Shown piece by piece: positions 34,205-46,340 of a DNA stretch of 64,000 nt (position 1 is the first letter of the stretch; each line of letters begins with the position of its first letter). The stretch comes from Hymenobacter caeli (lineage in GTDB: Bacteria > Bacteroidota > Bacteroidia > Cytophagales > Hymenobacteraceae). Location: assembly GCF_013294115.1 (NCBI RefSeq), contig NZ_JABSNP010000003.1, positions 124,001 to 188,000 of the forward strand. The letters are read 5' to 3'. The notes below the pieces were generated by a model. It saw only the letters and a list, made by a program, of their open reading frames with translations, searched no databases and was not told where the DNA came from. A program made the translations under genes and the position numbers.

Positions 34205-36820
34205 ATGACCCTGATTCGATTGCTGCTGTGGGCCCTGTGCGCGGGCGCGGTAATGCCGGCGCGGGCCCAGCCGGCAGCGCCCGGCCCCGCGCCGGTGCCG
34301 GCCCGCCCCCTGCGCAGCCTGAGCCCGTCCGACACCACGTTTGCCGAGCTGGAATTTCTGCGGGCGGAAATTGGCGGGGCCCGGGTGGTGTTCCTGGGCG
34401 AGCCCACCCACGGCGAGGGCAACGTGCTGGCGGCTAAAGCGCGGCTGGTGGCGTTTTTGCAGCAGCGGATGGGTTTCACGACGCTGGCGATGGAGAGCGG
34501 CTTCTTTGAGCTGCACAAGGCTCAGCAGGGCATCGCGGCCGGCAAGTCGGTGGCCAAAAACCTGGCGAGCAGCGTGTTTCCGGTGTGGATGGGCACCCAG
34601 GAATTCCGGGCTGTGGTGCCGCTGGTGGGCCCCGACGGCCTGCGCGTCATGGGCTTCGACCCGCAGCTGAGCGGCGACTACAGCGACGATTTGGCCGACG
34701 ACCTGGAGGATTTTCTGGAGCCCGAAAAGGGGGCCGACGCCGTGAACTACGAGCTGGTGGGCGACGTGGTGGACTCCCTGGCCGGGCATTATGCCTTCCC
34801 GGCCGGCCACCCCCTGGCCGAATTCGAAGCGCAGCTGGCCGCGGCCGACCGGCTGCTGCGCCGCGCCGCCGGGGCCCCCGCCGCCGCGCGCCGCGCCGAG
34901 GCGGCCTTCTGGCAGCAGTGCCTGCGCAGCCTGGGGGCCCTGGCCCGCGACTATGCCGCCCACCACCCTAACGCCAAATCCGGCGCCGTCGATAGCAACC
35001 CGCGCGACGCCCAGATGGCCGACAACCTGCTGTGGTACCTGCGCCAGCACCCGGCCGAAAAGGTCATCTGCTGGGGGGCCCTGCCGCACTTCGCCAACCA
35101 TGTAGAGGTGCTCGGTAGCGAGGAGCTGCGCAATTTCCAGCCGATGGGCCGGGCGGTGAAAGCCGCCCTGGGGCCCAACCAAGTGTATATTCTGGGCACA
35201 TTGGCCGGCGGGGGCACCCACGGGCCGGCGGGCAGCGGGGGCGTGCCCGTGCCCCCGCCCGCCCCCGGTACCCTGGAGGCCGACTTGCTGGCCCGGTCCC
35301 CCGGGCCCCTCGCCTTCGTCAGCCTGAAGCACGACGCGCCCGGCCTGCAGCTCACCACGTACGCTTTTGACTACCAGCCACTGGCCGGGCCCTGGAGCGA
35401 GGTAGTGGACGGGTTTTTGTTTTTTCGCAACGTGGCCCCGCCGCACGTGGCCCCGCCCGACAGCGCCGCCGGGGCCCCCGACACGACAGCTGCCGCGGCC
35501 GTTGCGGCCGACACCGCCGCCGCCGCCGTGGCCGCCCGCGCCGCGCCGCTTGGCTCGCGCAACCCCGCCGCCGGCCGGGGCGGGGCCCTGGTGCACGCGG
35601 CCGCGGCGGCCCCCGACGTGTCGGGGGTGCGCCTGGTGCGCGGCCAGGTGCTCGACCAGCGCAGCCGGGCGGGGGTACCCTACGCGTCGGTGGTGGTGCC
35701 GGGGCAGGGCAAGGGCACCACGGCCAACGCGCAGGGCCGGTTCGCGCTGGAGCTGCCGGGGCCCACGGCGCTGCAAATCAGTAGCCTGGGCTATGCCACG
35801 GCCGTGGTCAAGTCGCCGCGCGGCAACGAGGAGCTGACGGTGCCGCTGGCCCCGGCGGCCTACGCCCTGGACGAGGCGCGGGTCGTCAGCGCCCCGCCCA
35901 GCCCGTTGGAAATCATGAAGCGCGTCATCAAGGCCGCGCCCACCAACTACGAGCAGCAGGACTACGCCACGGAGGTGTACGCGCACCGCCGCGTCAGCAA
36001 CTTCGACACGCTGCGCTACGAGGCCGAAACCGTGGGCCGGCTGCGGGTGCCGGCCGGCTACCGGCACTTTGTGCCGGGGCCGCCGGGGGCGGGCAAAGAC
36101 CAGCCCACCCTGGAAGTGCAGCAGCAGCACGTGCTGGCCCAGCGCGGGGCCCCGGACCCGGACCCGTACGCCGCGGGGCCGGGCCTGACCGCCGCCTCGG
36201 CCGACCCCCTGCGGATTTCGCCGCTGTTCGTGGGCCGCAACCTGCGGCGGTTCACGCTCCGGCTCGACAGCGTGCGCGGCCAGGGCCCCGACGCGGTGTA
36301 CGTGCTGAGCTTCAGCGCCAAGCAGGCCGACCGCCGCAGCACCGGCACCTCCCTGCTGAGCGGCTACCAGGGCCAATTGCTGGTGCGCGCGCGCGATTAC
36401 GCCGTGCTGCGCTACGAGGCGCTGTGGCAGGCCGACACCGCGGCCGCCAACGCCGCGGCCCGCAAGCGCTCCGGCAAGGCGGGGGCCGCGGCGGGCCCGC
36501 TTGCGCCGGTGCTCACCGCCGGCCGCACCACCCACGTGGTGGACTACGTCTCGGCCGGCGACGGCCGCTACTACGCCCGCCGCAGCGCGGGCCAGGGCCT
36601 GAGCGCCGGCCGGGGACCGGGCCGGCACCCGTTCTACTACCAGGTGGCCGTCGAGCAGTTTTTCAAGCCGCTGCCCACGGCCGGCCCGCCGCCCGCGCTG
36701 CCCAAAGCGGGTGGCACGCCCGGAGCGCCTGGGGCCCCTGCCCAGCCCTACCGGCCCGAATTCTGGAGCAGCTACCCGCGGCCCGGCGGGGCGCTGGCGG
36801 CCCCGGCTACGAAGCGGTAG
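34205..36820 (+). CDS. Erythromycin-esterase family protein fused to a CarboxypepD_reg-like domain
   Basis: An 871-residue exported protein with a signal peptide at 1-21 (ending ARA before Gln). Residues about 40-405 form an erythromycin-esterase-like domain with the signature LGEPTHGEGN (E66, H69, E71), AMESGFFE and WGALPHFANH. An Ala/Thr-rich linker follows (about 410-475), then a CarboxypepD_reg-like sandwich at about 478-555 (GQVLDQRSRAGVPYASVVV, GRFALELPG) and a roughly 300-residue C-terminal region with SPLEIMKRVIKAAPTNYEQQ, as seen in Bacteroidota surface proteins. True macrolide esterases are single-domain and cytoplasmic, so the role here is probably different. The 3' end overlaps the convergent gene by 14 nt. 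Confidence 0.8.
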   Translation: MTLIRLLLWALCAGAVMPARAQPAAPGPAPVPARPLRSLSPSDTTFAELEFLRAEIGGARVVFLGEPTHGEGNVLAAKARLVAFLQQRMGFTTLAMESGFFELHKAQQGIAAGKSVAKNLASSVFPVWMGTQEFRAVVPLVGPDGLRVMGFDPQLSGDYSDDLADDLEDFLEPEKGADAVNYELVGDVVDSLAGHYAFPAGHPLAEFEAQLAAADRLLRRAAGAPAAARRAEAAFWQQCLRSLGALARDYAAHHPNAKSGAVDSNPRDAQMADNLLWYLRQHPAEKVICWGALPHFANHVEVLGSEELRNFQPMGRAVKAALGPNQVYILGTLAGGGTHGPAGSGGVPVPPPAPGTLEADLLARSPGPLAFVSLKHDAPGLQLTTYAFDYQPLAGPWSEVVDGFLFFRNVAPPHVAPPDSAAGAPDTTAAAAVAADTAAAAVAARAAPLGSRNPAAGRGGALVHAAAAAPDVSGVRLVRGQVLDQRSRAGVPYASVVVPGQGKGTTANAQGRFALELPGPTALQISSLGYATAVVKSPRGNEELTVPLAPAAYALDEARVVSAPPSPLEIMKRVIKAAPTNYEQQDYATEVYAHRRVSNFDTLRYEAETVGRLRVPAGYRHFVPGPPGAGKDQPTLEVQQQHVLAQRGAPDPDPYAAGPGLTAASADPLRISPLFVGRNLRRFTLRLDSVRGQGPDAVYVLSFSAKQADRRSTGTSLLSGYQGQLLVRARDYAVLRYEALWQADTAAANAAARKRSGKAGAAAGPLAPVLTAGRTTHVVDYVSAGDGRYYARRSAGQGLSAGRGPGRHPFYYQVAVEQFFKPLPTAGPPPALPKAGGTPGAPGAPAQPYRPEFWSSYPRPGGALAAPATKR

Positions 36821-37898
36821 GGCCCGCCGGCCGGCCGAAGGTGCGGGCCACCCAGCGCGGCAGGTAGGCCACGCCCAGCGCGAGGTAGAAGTAGTACGTC
36901 ACGATGCGGTAGAGCAGCACGAGGAAGCTCGTCATGGAAGCCGTGCCCATGAAGTGCCCAAAAAACGTGGGGAACGCGCCTTCGGCAATGCCCGCGCCGC
37001 CGGGCGTAATGGCCAGCAGCAGAATGACTTTGTAGGTGATGTTGCGGGCGAAGATGAACAGGAACAGGTCGGCATTCATGGGGGCGAAGGCGGCGATGAG
37101 GCAGCCGACGATGGCGTAGCGGGCCGTCCACACGAACGCCGTGCTGAGGCAGGCCCGCCACCAGTACAGGGCCCCCGCGCCGCGCAAATGGGCCGAGGCC
37201 AGCACCATCTGCTGGCCCTGGCCGTAGGCCTGCCGCCGGAACCGCCGCAGCCCCCGCGCCGAGGCCAGCCGCACCAGCAGCCGCCGCACCGAGCGCGGGT
37301 TCACGAACAGGGCGTAGAGCAGCAGCCCGGCGTAGGCCGACACGGCCACGTAGCTCAGCACGAACAGCACCCGCAGCGACTGCACGAAAGCCGATTGCAG
37401 CCCGTGCGGGTACAGGGCCCCGCCGGCCAGGGCCACCACCAGCGGCACCATCAGCACGTAGTACAGGTTGTCGAGCAGGGCCGTGACGATGGTATAGGCC
37501 AGGGCTTTGCCCAGTGGCAGGCCCTCGCGGGTGAGGATGACCGGGGCCGCCGCCGTGCCCCCGGCCGCCGAGGGCAGCACGCACGAAGCAAACTCCCACA
37601 CCACAATCACCGCGAACGACTGCCGCCAGCTCAGGGCCCGCTCCGTGATGTGGCGGATGCGGTAGATGTAGCCCAGGTCGCGGGCCCAGAGCACGAGCAG
37701 CGTCACCAGCAGCCACTGCCATTTGGCGTGCAGCAGCGGGGCCAGGTCGCCGGGCCGGTACGAGCGCCAGAACAAAAACCCCACCACGCCCAGCCCGATG
37801 GCGGCCGGCACTACGATGCGCGACGGCCGCAGCTGCCGCAGCAGGGCGGTGTCCCGGCCGGCGTCGGCGGGGGGGGGCGTGGGGGAAAGGGCGGGCAT
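36807..37898 (-). CDS. YbhN/LPG-synthase-type integral membrane protein
   Basis: The protein is 363 residues from the ATG at 37898; a TTG 21 nt upstream lies inside a perfect promoter box, so I reject it. About eight hydrophobic segments cover residues 30-345. Family motifs are WEFASCVLPSAAGGTAAAPVILTREGLP and ITPGGAGIAEGAFPTFF (pieces quoted), as in UPF0104/lysylphosphatidylglycerol-synthase transmembrane proteins. Relatives move or modify lipid-linked molecules; without the C-terminal catalytic domain this one is probably a flippase-like protein. A run of nine C residues in the coding strand (37869-37877) encodes prolines near the start and could slip. Confidence 0.82.
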   Translation of the reverse strand: MPALSPTPPPADAGRDTALLRQLRPSRIVVPAAIGLGVVGFLFWRSYRPGDLAPLLHAKWQWLLVTLLVLWARDLGYIYRIRHITERALSWRQSFAVIVVWEFASCVLPSAAGGTAAAPVILTREGLPLGKALAYTIVTALLDNLYYVLMVPLVVALAGGALYPHGLQSAFVQSLRVLFVLSYVAVSAYAGLLLYALFVNPRSVRRLLVRLASARGLRRFRRQAYGQGQQMVLASAHLRGAGALYWWRACLSTAFVWTARYAIVGCLIAAFAPMNADLFLFIFARNITYKVILLLAITPGGAGIAEGAFPTFFGHFMGTASMTSFLVLLYRIVTYYFYLALGVAYLPRWVARTFGRPAGPTAS

Positions 37899-37916
37899 AG
37901 GGCGGGAGTAGTGCGT

Positions 37917-37924
37917 CAAAAGTA
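37917..37924 (-). promoter_or_regulatory. TACTTTTG promoter box of the YbhN-like gene
   Basis: An exact TAnnTTTG match on the minus strand, 18 nt before the ATG at 37898. Confidence 0.55.
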
Positions 37925-37968
37925 CGGGCCCCGGCGCGGGCCGGATGGGCCCCCGCCGTTACCAAACA

Positions 37969-38004
37969 AAATGCCCTGCCGGGGCCAACCGCGGCAGGGC
38001 ATTT
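37969..38004 (-). terminator. Intrinsic terminator after the Gly-tailed receptor
   Basis: A 13-bp stem (37969-37981 with 37992-38004) ending in A/T runs, between the receptor stop and the next gene's promoter. Confidence 0.8.
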
Positions 38005-38009
38005 CATTG

Positions 38010-38048
38010 AAGCTATTAGCCATTAGCTTCTAGCTGTCAGCTTTTTTT
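38010..38048. repeat. TTAGC-type repeat arm
   Basis: AGCTATTAGCCATTAGCTTC and following bases, ending in a T-run, match the repeat units of the element at 21268-21360. Confidence 0.5.
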
Positions 38049-38078
38049 GGGAAGTAGGGGTTTGGCTGGGCCCAAAGG

Positions 38079-41126
<3,048 letters not shown>

Positions 41127-41387
41127 AAATTTAGGATAGCCTCCAAAGTGCGTAGCCTACGGCAAAAGGTTGCTTGGGGGGGTAGTTATTTTGAAAATCA
41201 CCGATAAAGAGCAGGATTGTACCGACGAAGCGGGTTTTGCCCGCTGCCACTAACCCGTAGCAGCCCCAGCGGTTTTCGGAACCGGCTACCGGGGCCCCGA
41301 TGCCCCGACCCGGAAGCCGCATCCGGCGCGGCTTTTAAAACGGCTTGAATGGCCGCGCCGCCGAGAACCGCCTGAGCGGCCGCGCCG

Positions 41388-41395
41388 TACCTTTA
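41388..41395 (+). promoter_or_regulatory. Possible promoter box TACCTTTA of dxs
   Basis: A 7-of-8 match to TAnnTTTG, 69 nt before the ATG at 41465, supporting a start downstream of it. Confidence 0.35.
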
Positions 41396-41464
41396 CCACT
41401 GGCCAGCCAATCATTTCGCGGGCCCGGCGGTTGCTTACCGCCTCCCACTCCGATGCTTGCCCCG

Positions 41465-43405
41465 ATGACAGTTGAACCCGGCCCGCTCCTGGCGGCAATA
41501 AACTCGCCCGACGATCTTAAAAAGCTTGCCCCCGGGCAATTAGTGCAGGTCAGCACCGAGCTGCGCGAGTTCATCATCGACACGGTGAGCATCTACGGCG
41601 GGCACTTCGGGGCCTCGCTCGGCGTGGTCGAGCTGACGGTGGCCCTGCACTACGTCTTCAACACGCCCTACGACCAGCTGGTCTGGGACGTGGGCCACCA
41701 GGCTTACGGCCACAAAATCCTCACCGGCCGGCGCGACCGGTTCCCCACCAACCGGCGCTACGGGGGCATGTCGGGCTTTCCCAAGCGCAGCGAAAGCGAG
41801 TACGACGCCTTTGGCGTGGGCCACAGCAGCACCAGCATCGGGGCGGCGCTGGGCATGGCGGTGGCCTCGGACTACAAGAAAGAGTTTGACCGCCAGCACA
41901 TTGCCGTGATTGGCGACGGGGCTATGACGGCCGGCATGAGCTTCGAGGCCCTGAACCAGGCCGGGGCCATCGGCAACAACATGATTGTCGTGCTCAACGA
42001 CAACTGCATGAGCATCGACCCCAACGTGGGGGCCCTGAAAGAGTACCTGACCGACATCACCACCTCGCGCACCTACAACAAGGTGCGCGACGAGCTGTGG
42101 AACGTGCTGGGCAAGCTCAGCAAGTTCGGCCCCAACCCCCGGCAGATTGCCCGCAAAGTGGAGGCCGCCATGAAGGCGACCCTGATGAAGCAGAGCAACC
42201 TGTTCGAGGCCCTCAACTTCCGCTACTTCGGGCCCGTGGACGGGCACGACGTGCAGCACCTGGTGGAGGTGCTGAACGACCTCAAAGCCATTCCGGGGCC
42301 CAAGCTGCTGCACTGCGTGACGGTGAAGGGCAAGGGCTACGCGCTGGCCGAGAAGGACCAAACGCTGTGGCACGCGCCGGGCCTGTTCGACAAGATTACC
42401 GGCGAGATTTACACTAAAATCCCCACCGCGCCCCAGCCGCCGAAGTACCAGGACGTGTTCGGCCACACGCTGGTGGAGCTGGCCCAGGCCAACGACAAAA
42501 TAATGGGCGTGACGCCGGCCATGCCTTCGGGCTCGTCGCTGAACCTGATGATGGCCGCCATGCCCACCCGCGCCTTCGACGTGGGCATCGCCGAGCAGCA
42601 CGCCGTCACGTTTTCGGCCGGCCTGGCCACCCAGGGCCTGGTGCCGTTCTGCAACATCTACTCCTCGTTCATGCAGCGGGGCTACGACCAGGTGGTCCAC
42701 GACGTGGCCCTGCAAAACCTGCACGTGGTGTTCTGCCTCGACCGCGCCGGCTTCGCCGGGGCCGACGGGGCCACCCACCACGGCTGCTACGACCTGGCCT
42801 ACATGCGCTGCATCCCCAACATGGTGGTGGCGGCCCCCATGAACGAGCAGGAGCTGCGCAACCTGATGTACACCGCCCAGCTGCCCGAAAACGCGGGCCC
42901 CTTCAGCATCCGCTACCCGCGCGGCGAGGGCGTGCTGCCCGAGTGGCGCACCCTGCTCCAGCGCGTGGCCGTGGGCACGGGCCGCGTGGTGCACGAGGGC
43001 GAGGCCGGCGGCGTGGCCCTCCTCACCATCGGCCACATCGGCAACTACGCCGCGAAGGCCGCCGCCGCCCTCGCCGCCGAGGGCCTCGACGTGGGCCACT
43101 ACGACCTGCGCTTCTGCAAGCCCCTGGACGAGGAGCTGCTGCTGGCCGTGGCCCGCCGCTACCGCGCCCTCGTAACGGTGGAGGACGGCTGCCTGATGGG
43201 CGGCTTCGGCTCGGCGGTGCTCGAATTCCTGACCGACCAGGGCCAGCACCTGCCCCTGCGCCGCCTCGGCATCCCCGACCGGGTGGTGGAGCACGGCACC
43301 CAGGACCAGCTCTACAAAGAATGCGGCTTCGACGCCGCCGGCATCGCCCAGGCCGTGCGCGAACTGGCCGCCAAGGTGCCGGACGCGGCGCTGGCGCTGC
43401 GGTAG
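41465..43405 (+). CDS. dxs: 1-deoxy-D-xylulose-5-phosphate synthase
   Basis: The protein is 646 residues from the ATG at 41465 (MTVEPGPLLAAINSPDDLKK); the ATG four codons earlier (41453) is also possible. It makes DXP from pyruvate and glyceraldehyde 3-phosphate using thiamine diphosphate, the first step of MEP isoprenoid synthesis. The ThDP motif is GDGAMTAGMSFEALNQAG at about 151. GHSSTSIGAALGMA and the transketolase-type RYPRGEGVLPEW are present, with the C-terminal domain complete. It is monocistronic, with its own promoter-like box and a strong terminator. The enzyme call is certain. Confidence 0.97.
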   Translation: MTVEPGPLLAAINSPDDLKKLAPGQLVQVSTELREFIIDTVSIYGGHFGASLGVVELTVALHYVFNTPYDQLVWDVGHQAYGHKILTGRRDRFPTNRRYGGMSGFPKRSESEYDAFGVGHSSTSIGAALGMAVASDYKKEFDRQHIAVIGDGAMTAGMSFEALNQAGAIGNNMIVVLNDNCMSIDPNVGALKEYLTDITTSRTYNKVRDELWNVLGKLSKFGPNPRQIARKVEAAMKATLMKQSNLFEALNFRYFGPVDGHDVQHLVEVLNDLKAIPGPKLLHCVTVKGKGYALAEKDQTLWHAPGLFDKITGEIYTKIPTAPQPPKYQDVFGHTLVELAQANDKIMGVTPAMPSGSSLNLMMAAMPTRAFDVGIAEQHAVTFSAGLATQGLVPFCNIYSSFMQRGYDQVVHDVALQNLHVVFCLDRAGFAGADGATHHGCYDLAYMRCIPNMVVAAPMNEQELRNLMYTAQLPENAGPFSIRYPRGEGVLPEWRTLLQRVAVGTGRVVHEGEAGGVALLTIGHIGNYAAKAAAALAAEGLDVGHYDLRFCKPLDEELLLAVARRYRALVTVEDGCLMGGFGSAVLEFLTDQGQHLPLRRLGIPDRVVEHGTQDQLYKECGFDAAGIAQAVRELAAKVPDAALALR

Positions 43406-43417
43406 GGTTAAATAGGG

Positions 43418-43453
43418 AGGGCCCCGCAGCGGATGCTGCGGGGCCCTGTTTTT
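43418..43453 (+). terminator. Intrinsic terminator after dxs
   Basis: A 13-bp perfect stem (43418-43430 with 43435-43447), a 4-nt loop and a T-run. Confidence 0.9.
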
Positions 43454-43462
43454 AAGCTGCTG

Positions 43463-44515
43463 CTAAGTAAAGAGTGATTCCTGGTGTTTGTAGCGCTGCA
43501 AGTGCTCGTAAGCTACCTGCACATGGTAGGGAGATATTAAGCGGCGTTTCCGCTCTGACCAAGTTTGCAATCCAGCGTGTAGTTGGCCAATGCTTTGGTT
43601 CGGCTCGTTCGTTTGCAAAAAATCCACCGATGCCAATACTTCCAATGATAACGAAGATTGAAAACCATCGATGAGCATTAGTAAGCTGTTGAGGCGATGC
43701 TGTTGCTCCGGGCTGAGGTGCTGGGCGATGTACGCGCCAAGCTCTTCAAAGTAACCGTAGTTCAGAGCCAGCGGCTCAAATGCTTTTGCTTCGTTTTGCT
43801 CCAAGCCCTGTATGTACTTGCCGTTGAGGTTATAGAGCACGTGCTGCACGGCCGGAGAATAAGGGCCGTAATGATGGGCTTTGAACTGTAATTTTAAAGG
43901 TTCGCCTAGCCGCTGTAAGAAATAAGCTAACTTATTGGCCGCGAATATGCTGGCTTCTTCGCCCAGGCTTTCGTAAGCGAAAAGGCTATAGAGCAGCATG
44001 GCCCGCGCCGGGGTAAGGCGGCCGGTGGCAGCAGGCTTTTGCTGGAGCAGGGCTTTGACCTGCGCGTTTGGTTCGTACACCAACACGTTGGTGGTGGGCA
44101 GCCCGCCCAGGTACTGCTCAATCAAAGGACGGACCCGCTCCCAATCGAGGCCCCCGTGGCCGCAACCCAGCGGAGGCAGTGCTACGCTGGTTAGTTGACG
44201 CTGCCCGATAAGGTCGGCCAGGGCGCGCAAGCCAGCTTCGACGTAGCCATAGGTAGACTTACGGCGCCAGTCGGTTTTGGTAGGGAAATTAATAATTAGC
44301 AGCGGGCCATTTGCCGTCAGTTCCTCCACCGCTAGCAGGTGCCCGGGGGATAGTTCGCCTTGCTTGCAGGCTTTTAGATAGGCTGCGTAGTTCTGTTTAA
44401 ACCGTTCACGGAATTGCAGCGCCACGCCCTTTCCCATAACCCCGACGGTATTGACAGTATTGACCAGCGCTTGCGCTGGGGCGTCGAGTAGATTGCCGGT
44501 GTGGTAGGTTATCAT
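43463..44515 (-). CDS. darG: DarG-type DNA ADP-ribosyl glycohydrolase (macrodomain antitoxin)
   Basis: A 350-residue cytoplasmic antitoxin. The macrodomain covers about 1-155: GNLLDAPAQALVNTVNTVG, MGKGVALQF, INFPTKTDWRRKSTYGYVE and LPPLGCGHGGLDW. N22 and K80 sit where characterised DarG proteins have their ligand and catalytic residues. The remaining roughly 190 residues are the DarG C-terminal domain (LLYSLFAYESLGEEASIFAANK), thought to bind the toxin. It removes ADP-ribose from thymidine in DNA, reversing DarT. Its ATG overlaps the darT stop by 1 nt (TGATG), so translation is coupled. The locus looks AT-richer than its flanks. Confidence 0.9.
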   Translation of the reverse strand: MITYHTGNLLDAPAQALVNTVNTVGVMGKGVALQFRERFKQNYAAYLKACKQGELSPGHLLAVEELTANGPLLIINFPTKTDWRRKSTYGYVEAGLRALADLIGQRQLTSVALPPLGCGHGGLDWERVRPLIEQYLGGLPTTNVLVYEPNAQVKALLQQKPAATGRLTPARAMLLYSLFAYESLGEEASIFAANKLAYFLQRLGEPLKLQFKAHHYGPYSPAVQHVLYNLNGKYIQGLEQNEAKAFEPLALNYGYFEELGAYIAQHLSPEQQHRLNSLLMLIDGFQSSLSLEVLASVDFLQTNEPNQSIGQLHAGLQTWSERKRRLISPYHVQVAYEHLQRYKHQESLFT

Positions 44516-45153
44516 CAGTGAAAATAAAACTTAGCAGCTTCTACGTGCAGAGCAGCGCGGTGGCCTATGGCCTGTAACAGGCCAGCGACGAAAGCTCGCT
44601 GGGCTTCGTCGAATACGACGATGTGGCTGACGCAATTCGGCGGAACGTGTTCCCAAACTAAGCATTCGGCTTGTTTGCGCCTCTGACGGTCGTTGTCTTC
44701 TGCGTCAGGCCAGTAGCGAAGCTTGATAACGGGCCAATCTAGTTGATCTAGATCGGTTAAGTTGCGGAAGAAGCGGGAGGTACGGGTTTTGGCATGGCCA
44801 TCAGTAAAAATTACCGGCTGGCCACATGCCTGTACATCAGCCAAGCGGCAGCAAAAGTATACTATGTCGCGTTGCGGGCGTTGCGTCACACCACGCCAAC
44901 CCGTTTTGATATTCAGTAGCATTGGCGAAAGCGGCCCAAAATAGAAAGGTACATAGTCACCCAAACTGCCAGCACCGACCATTGGGATGTGATATTCGTG
45001 CCGGGCAGTGGTTAGTGTTGCATCGCCAATAAAAATATAGTTAGGATCGTGCAACGGATGACTGCGGGTGAATAAGCCATGACGTAAAGCATAGGCCACG
45101 TTATCAGCATGGAGGATACGGAACAACCAAACTTCGGCAGGAGGCGTGGCCAT
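44515..45153 (-). CDS. darT: DarT DNA ADP-ribosyltransferase toxin (DUF4433)
   Basis: A 212-residue toxin that modifies thymidine in single-stranded DNA using NAD+. Family marks are LFRILHADNVAYALRHGLFT, YIFIGD, R51 in ARHEYHIPM, DYVPFYFGPLSPMLLNI and a catalytic Glu at 163 in QAECLVWEHVP; these match by position the NAD-binding Arg and catalytic Glu of studied DarT proteins. Length is normal and no lesion is seen, so the toxin should be active. Transcribed first, with darG overlapping its stop by 1 nt. A likely defence or growth-control module gained by transfer. Confidence 0.9.
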   Translation of the reverse strand: MATPPAEVWLFRILHADNVAYALRHGLFTRSHPLHDPNYIFIGDATLTTARHEYHIPMVGAGSLGDYVPFYFGPLSPMLLNIKTGWRGVTQRPQRDIVYFCCRLADVQACGQPVIFTDGHAKTRTSRFFRNLTDLDQLDWPVIKLRYWPDAEDNDRQRRKQAECLVWEHVPPNCVSHIVVFDEAQRAFVAGLLQAIGHRAALHVEAAKFYFH

Positions 45154-45187
45154 TATGCTACCTTGATAAATTGAAAAGGGGATGGGC

Positions 45188-45195
45188 TAAAAGTA
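45188..45195 (-). promoter_or_regulatory. Possible promoter box TACTTTTA of darTG
   Basis: A 7-of-8 match to TAnnTTTG on the minus strand, 34 nt before the darT ATG. Confidence 0.35.
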
Positions 45196-45319
45196 ATACG
45201 TTGGGTCCCCACTGGCCTACCACCCGCAGGGCCGCCGGTAAAACATAGCCGCCAATAAAACGTCTTAACCGAATGCCCCGGTCAAACCTGGCCCGGGCGC
45301 TCATTTTAAGATTTCAACA

Positions 45320-46183
45320 ATGGCAACCACCACCGCAACGTACCCCGCCACGTTCACCATCGGCGGCGACCTTACCGTGAACCGCCTGGGCTACGGGGCT
45401 ATGCGCATCACCGGCGACGGCATCTGGGGGCCCCCGGCCGACCACAACGAGTCCATCCGCGTGCTGCGGCGGGCCGTGGAGCTGGGCGTAAACTTCATTG
45501 ACACGGCCGACAGCTACGGGCCCAACGTGTCGGAAGAGCTGATTGCCGAGGCGTTGCACCCTTACGCCAAGGGCCTCGTCATCGGCACCAAGGGCGGACT
45601 GCTGCGCACGGGCCCCAACCAGTGGCCCGTCGACGCCAGCCCCAAGCACCTGGAGGAGGTGCTGCACGGCAGCCTCAAGCGCCTGAAGCTCGACCAGATA
45701 GACCTGTACCAGCTGCACCGCATCGACCCCAACGTGCCGTTCGAGGACACGCTGAAGTTCCTGCAAAAGGCCCAGCAGGACGGCTACATCAAGCACATCG
45801 GCCTGTCGGAAGTGGATGTGGACCAGCTTAAGAAGGCCCAGGAGTTCGTGGAAATCGTGTCGGTGCAGAACATGTACAGCGTCGACAACCGCAAGTGGGA
45901 GCCAGTGCTCGACTACACCCGCGACAACAATATCGCCTTCATTCCGTGGTACCCGCTCGCGGGCGGCAATAAGGAGGCCCTGGCGGCCCTCGGCCAAGTG
46001 GCCCAGAAGCACGGCGCTACCCCGCAGCAGATTGCCTTGAGCTGGCTGCTGCACCACTCGCCCAACATCCTGCTCATCCCCGGCACTTCCAAAGTGAAGC
46101 ACCTGGAAGAAAACATGAAAACCGTTGACATTCAACTTATACCGGACGATATGGCGGCGCTGGATAGAATCAAAGCCGCCTAA
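45320..46183 (+). CDS. Aldo/keto reductase
   Basis: A 287-residue cytoplasmic NADP(H)-dependent oxidoreductase with a TIM barrel. The catalytic tetrad is complete: D61 and Y66 in NFIDTADSYGPNV, K91 in IGTKGG, and H133 in YQLHRIDPNVPFE. The cofactor-binding C-terminus has LIPGTSKVKHLEEN. It resembles the short YdbC/oxidoreductase-type AKRs. It is monocistronic, with a terminator 23 nt downstream. The substrate is unknown. Confidence 0.9.
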   Translation: MATTTATYPATFTIGGDLTVNRLGYGAMRITGDGIWGPPADHNESIRVLRRAVELGVNFIDTADSYGPNVSEELIAEALHPYAKGLVIGTKGGLLRTGPNQWPVDASPKHLEEVLHGSLKRLKLDQIDLYQLHRIDPNVPFEDTLKFLQKAQQDGYIKHIGLSEVDVDQLKKAQEFVEIVSVQNMYSVDNRKWEPVLDYTRDNNIAFIPWYPLAGGNKEALAALGQVAQKHGATPQQIALSWLLHHSPNILLIPGTSKVKHLEENMKTVDIQLIPDDMAALDRIKAA

Positions 46184-46205
46184 ATTTTGGTATTAGCCTG
46201 CCACG

Positions 46206-46244
46206 AAAGGGGGCCCCGTGACTACGGTTGCGGGCCCCCTTTTA
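46206..46244 (+). terminator. Intrinsic terminator after aldo/keto reductase
   Basis: A 12-bp stem (46206-46217 with 46231-46242), then TTTT. Confidence 0.85.
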
Positions 46245-46340
46245 GTGCTTGGGTCGCCCGGGAAATGAATTCTTTCCTGGCTGCGTTGGGCAGGTGCACG
46301 TTCCGGGATTCTACCCCACTCATTCCAACTGTTCCTTGCC

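Noticed and set aside
43463..45153. DarTG as a new type of system
   Set aside because: Sizes, order and key residues fit the described DarT/DarG family, so it is reported as a known module in an interesting setting.
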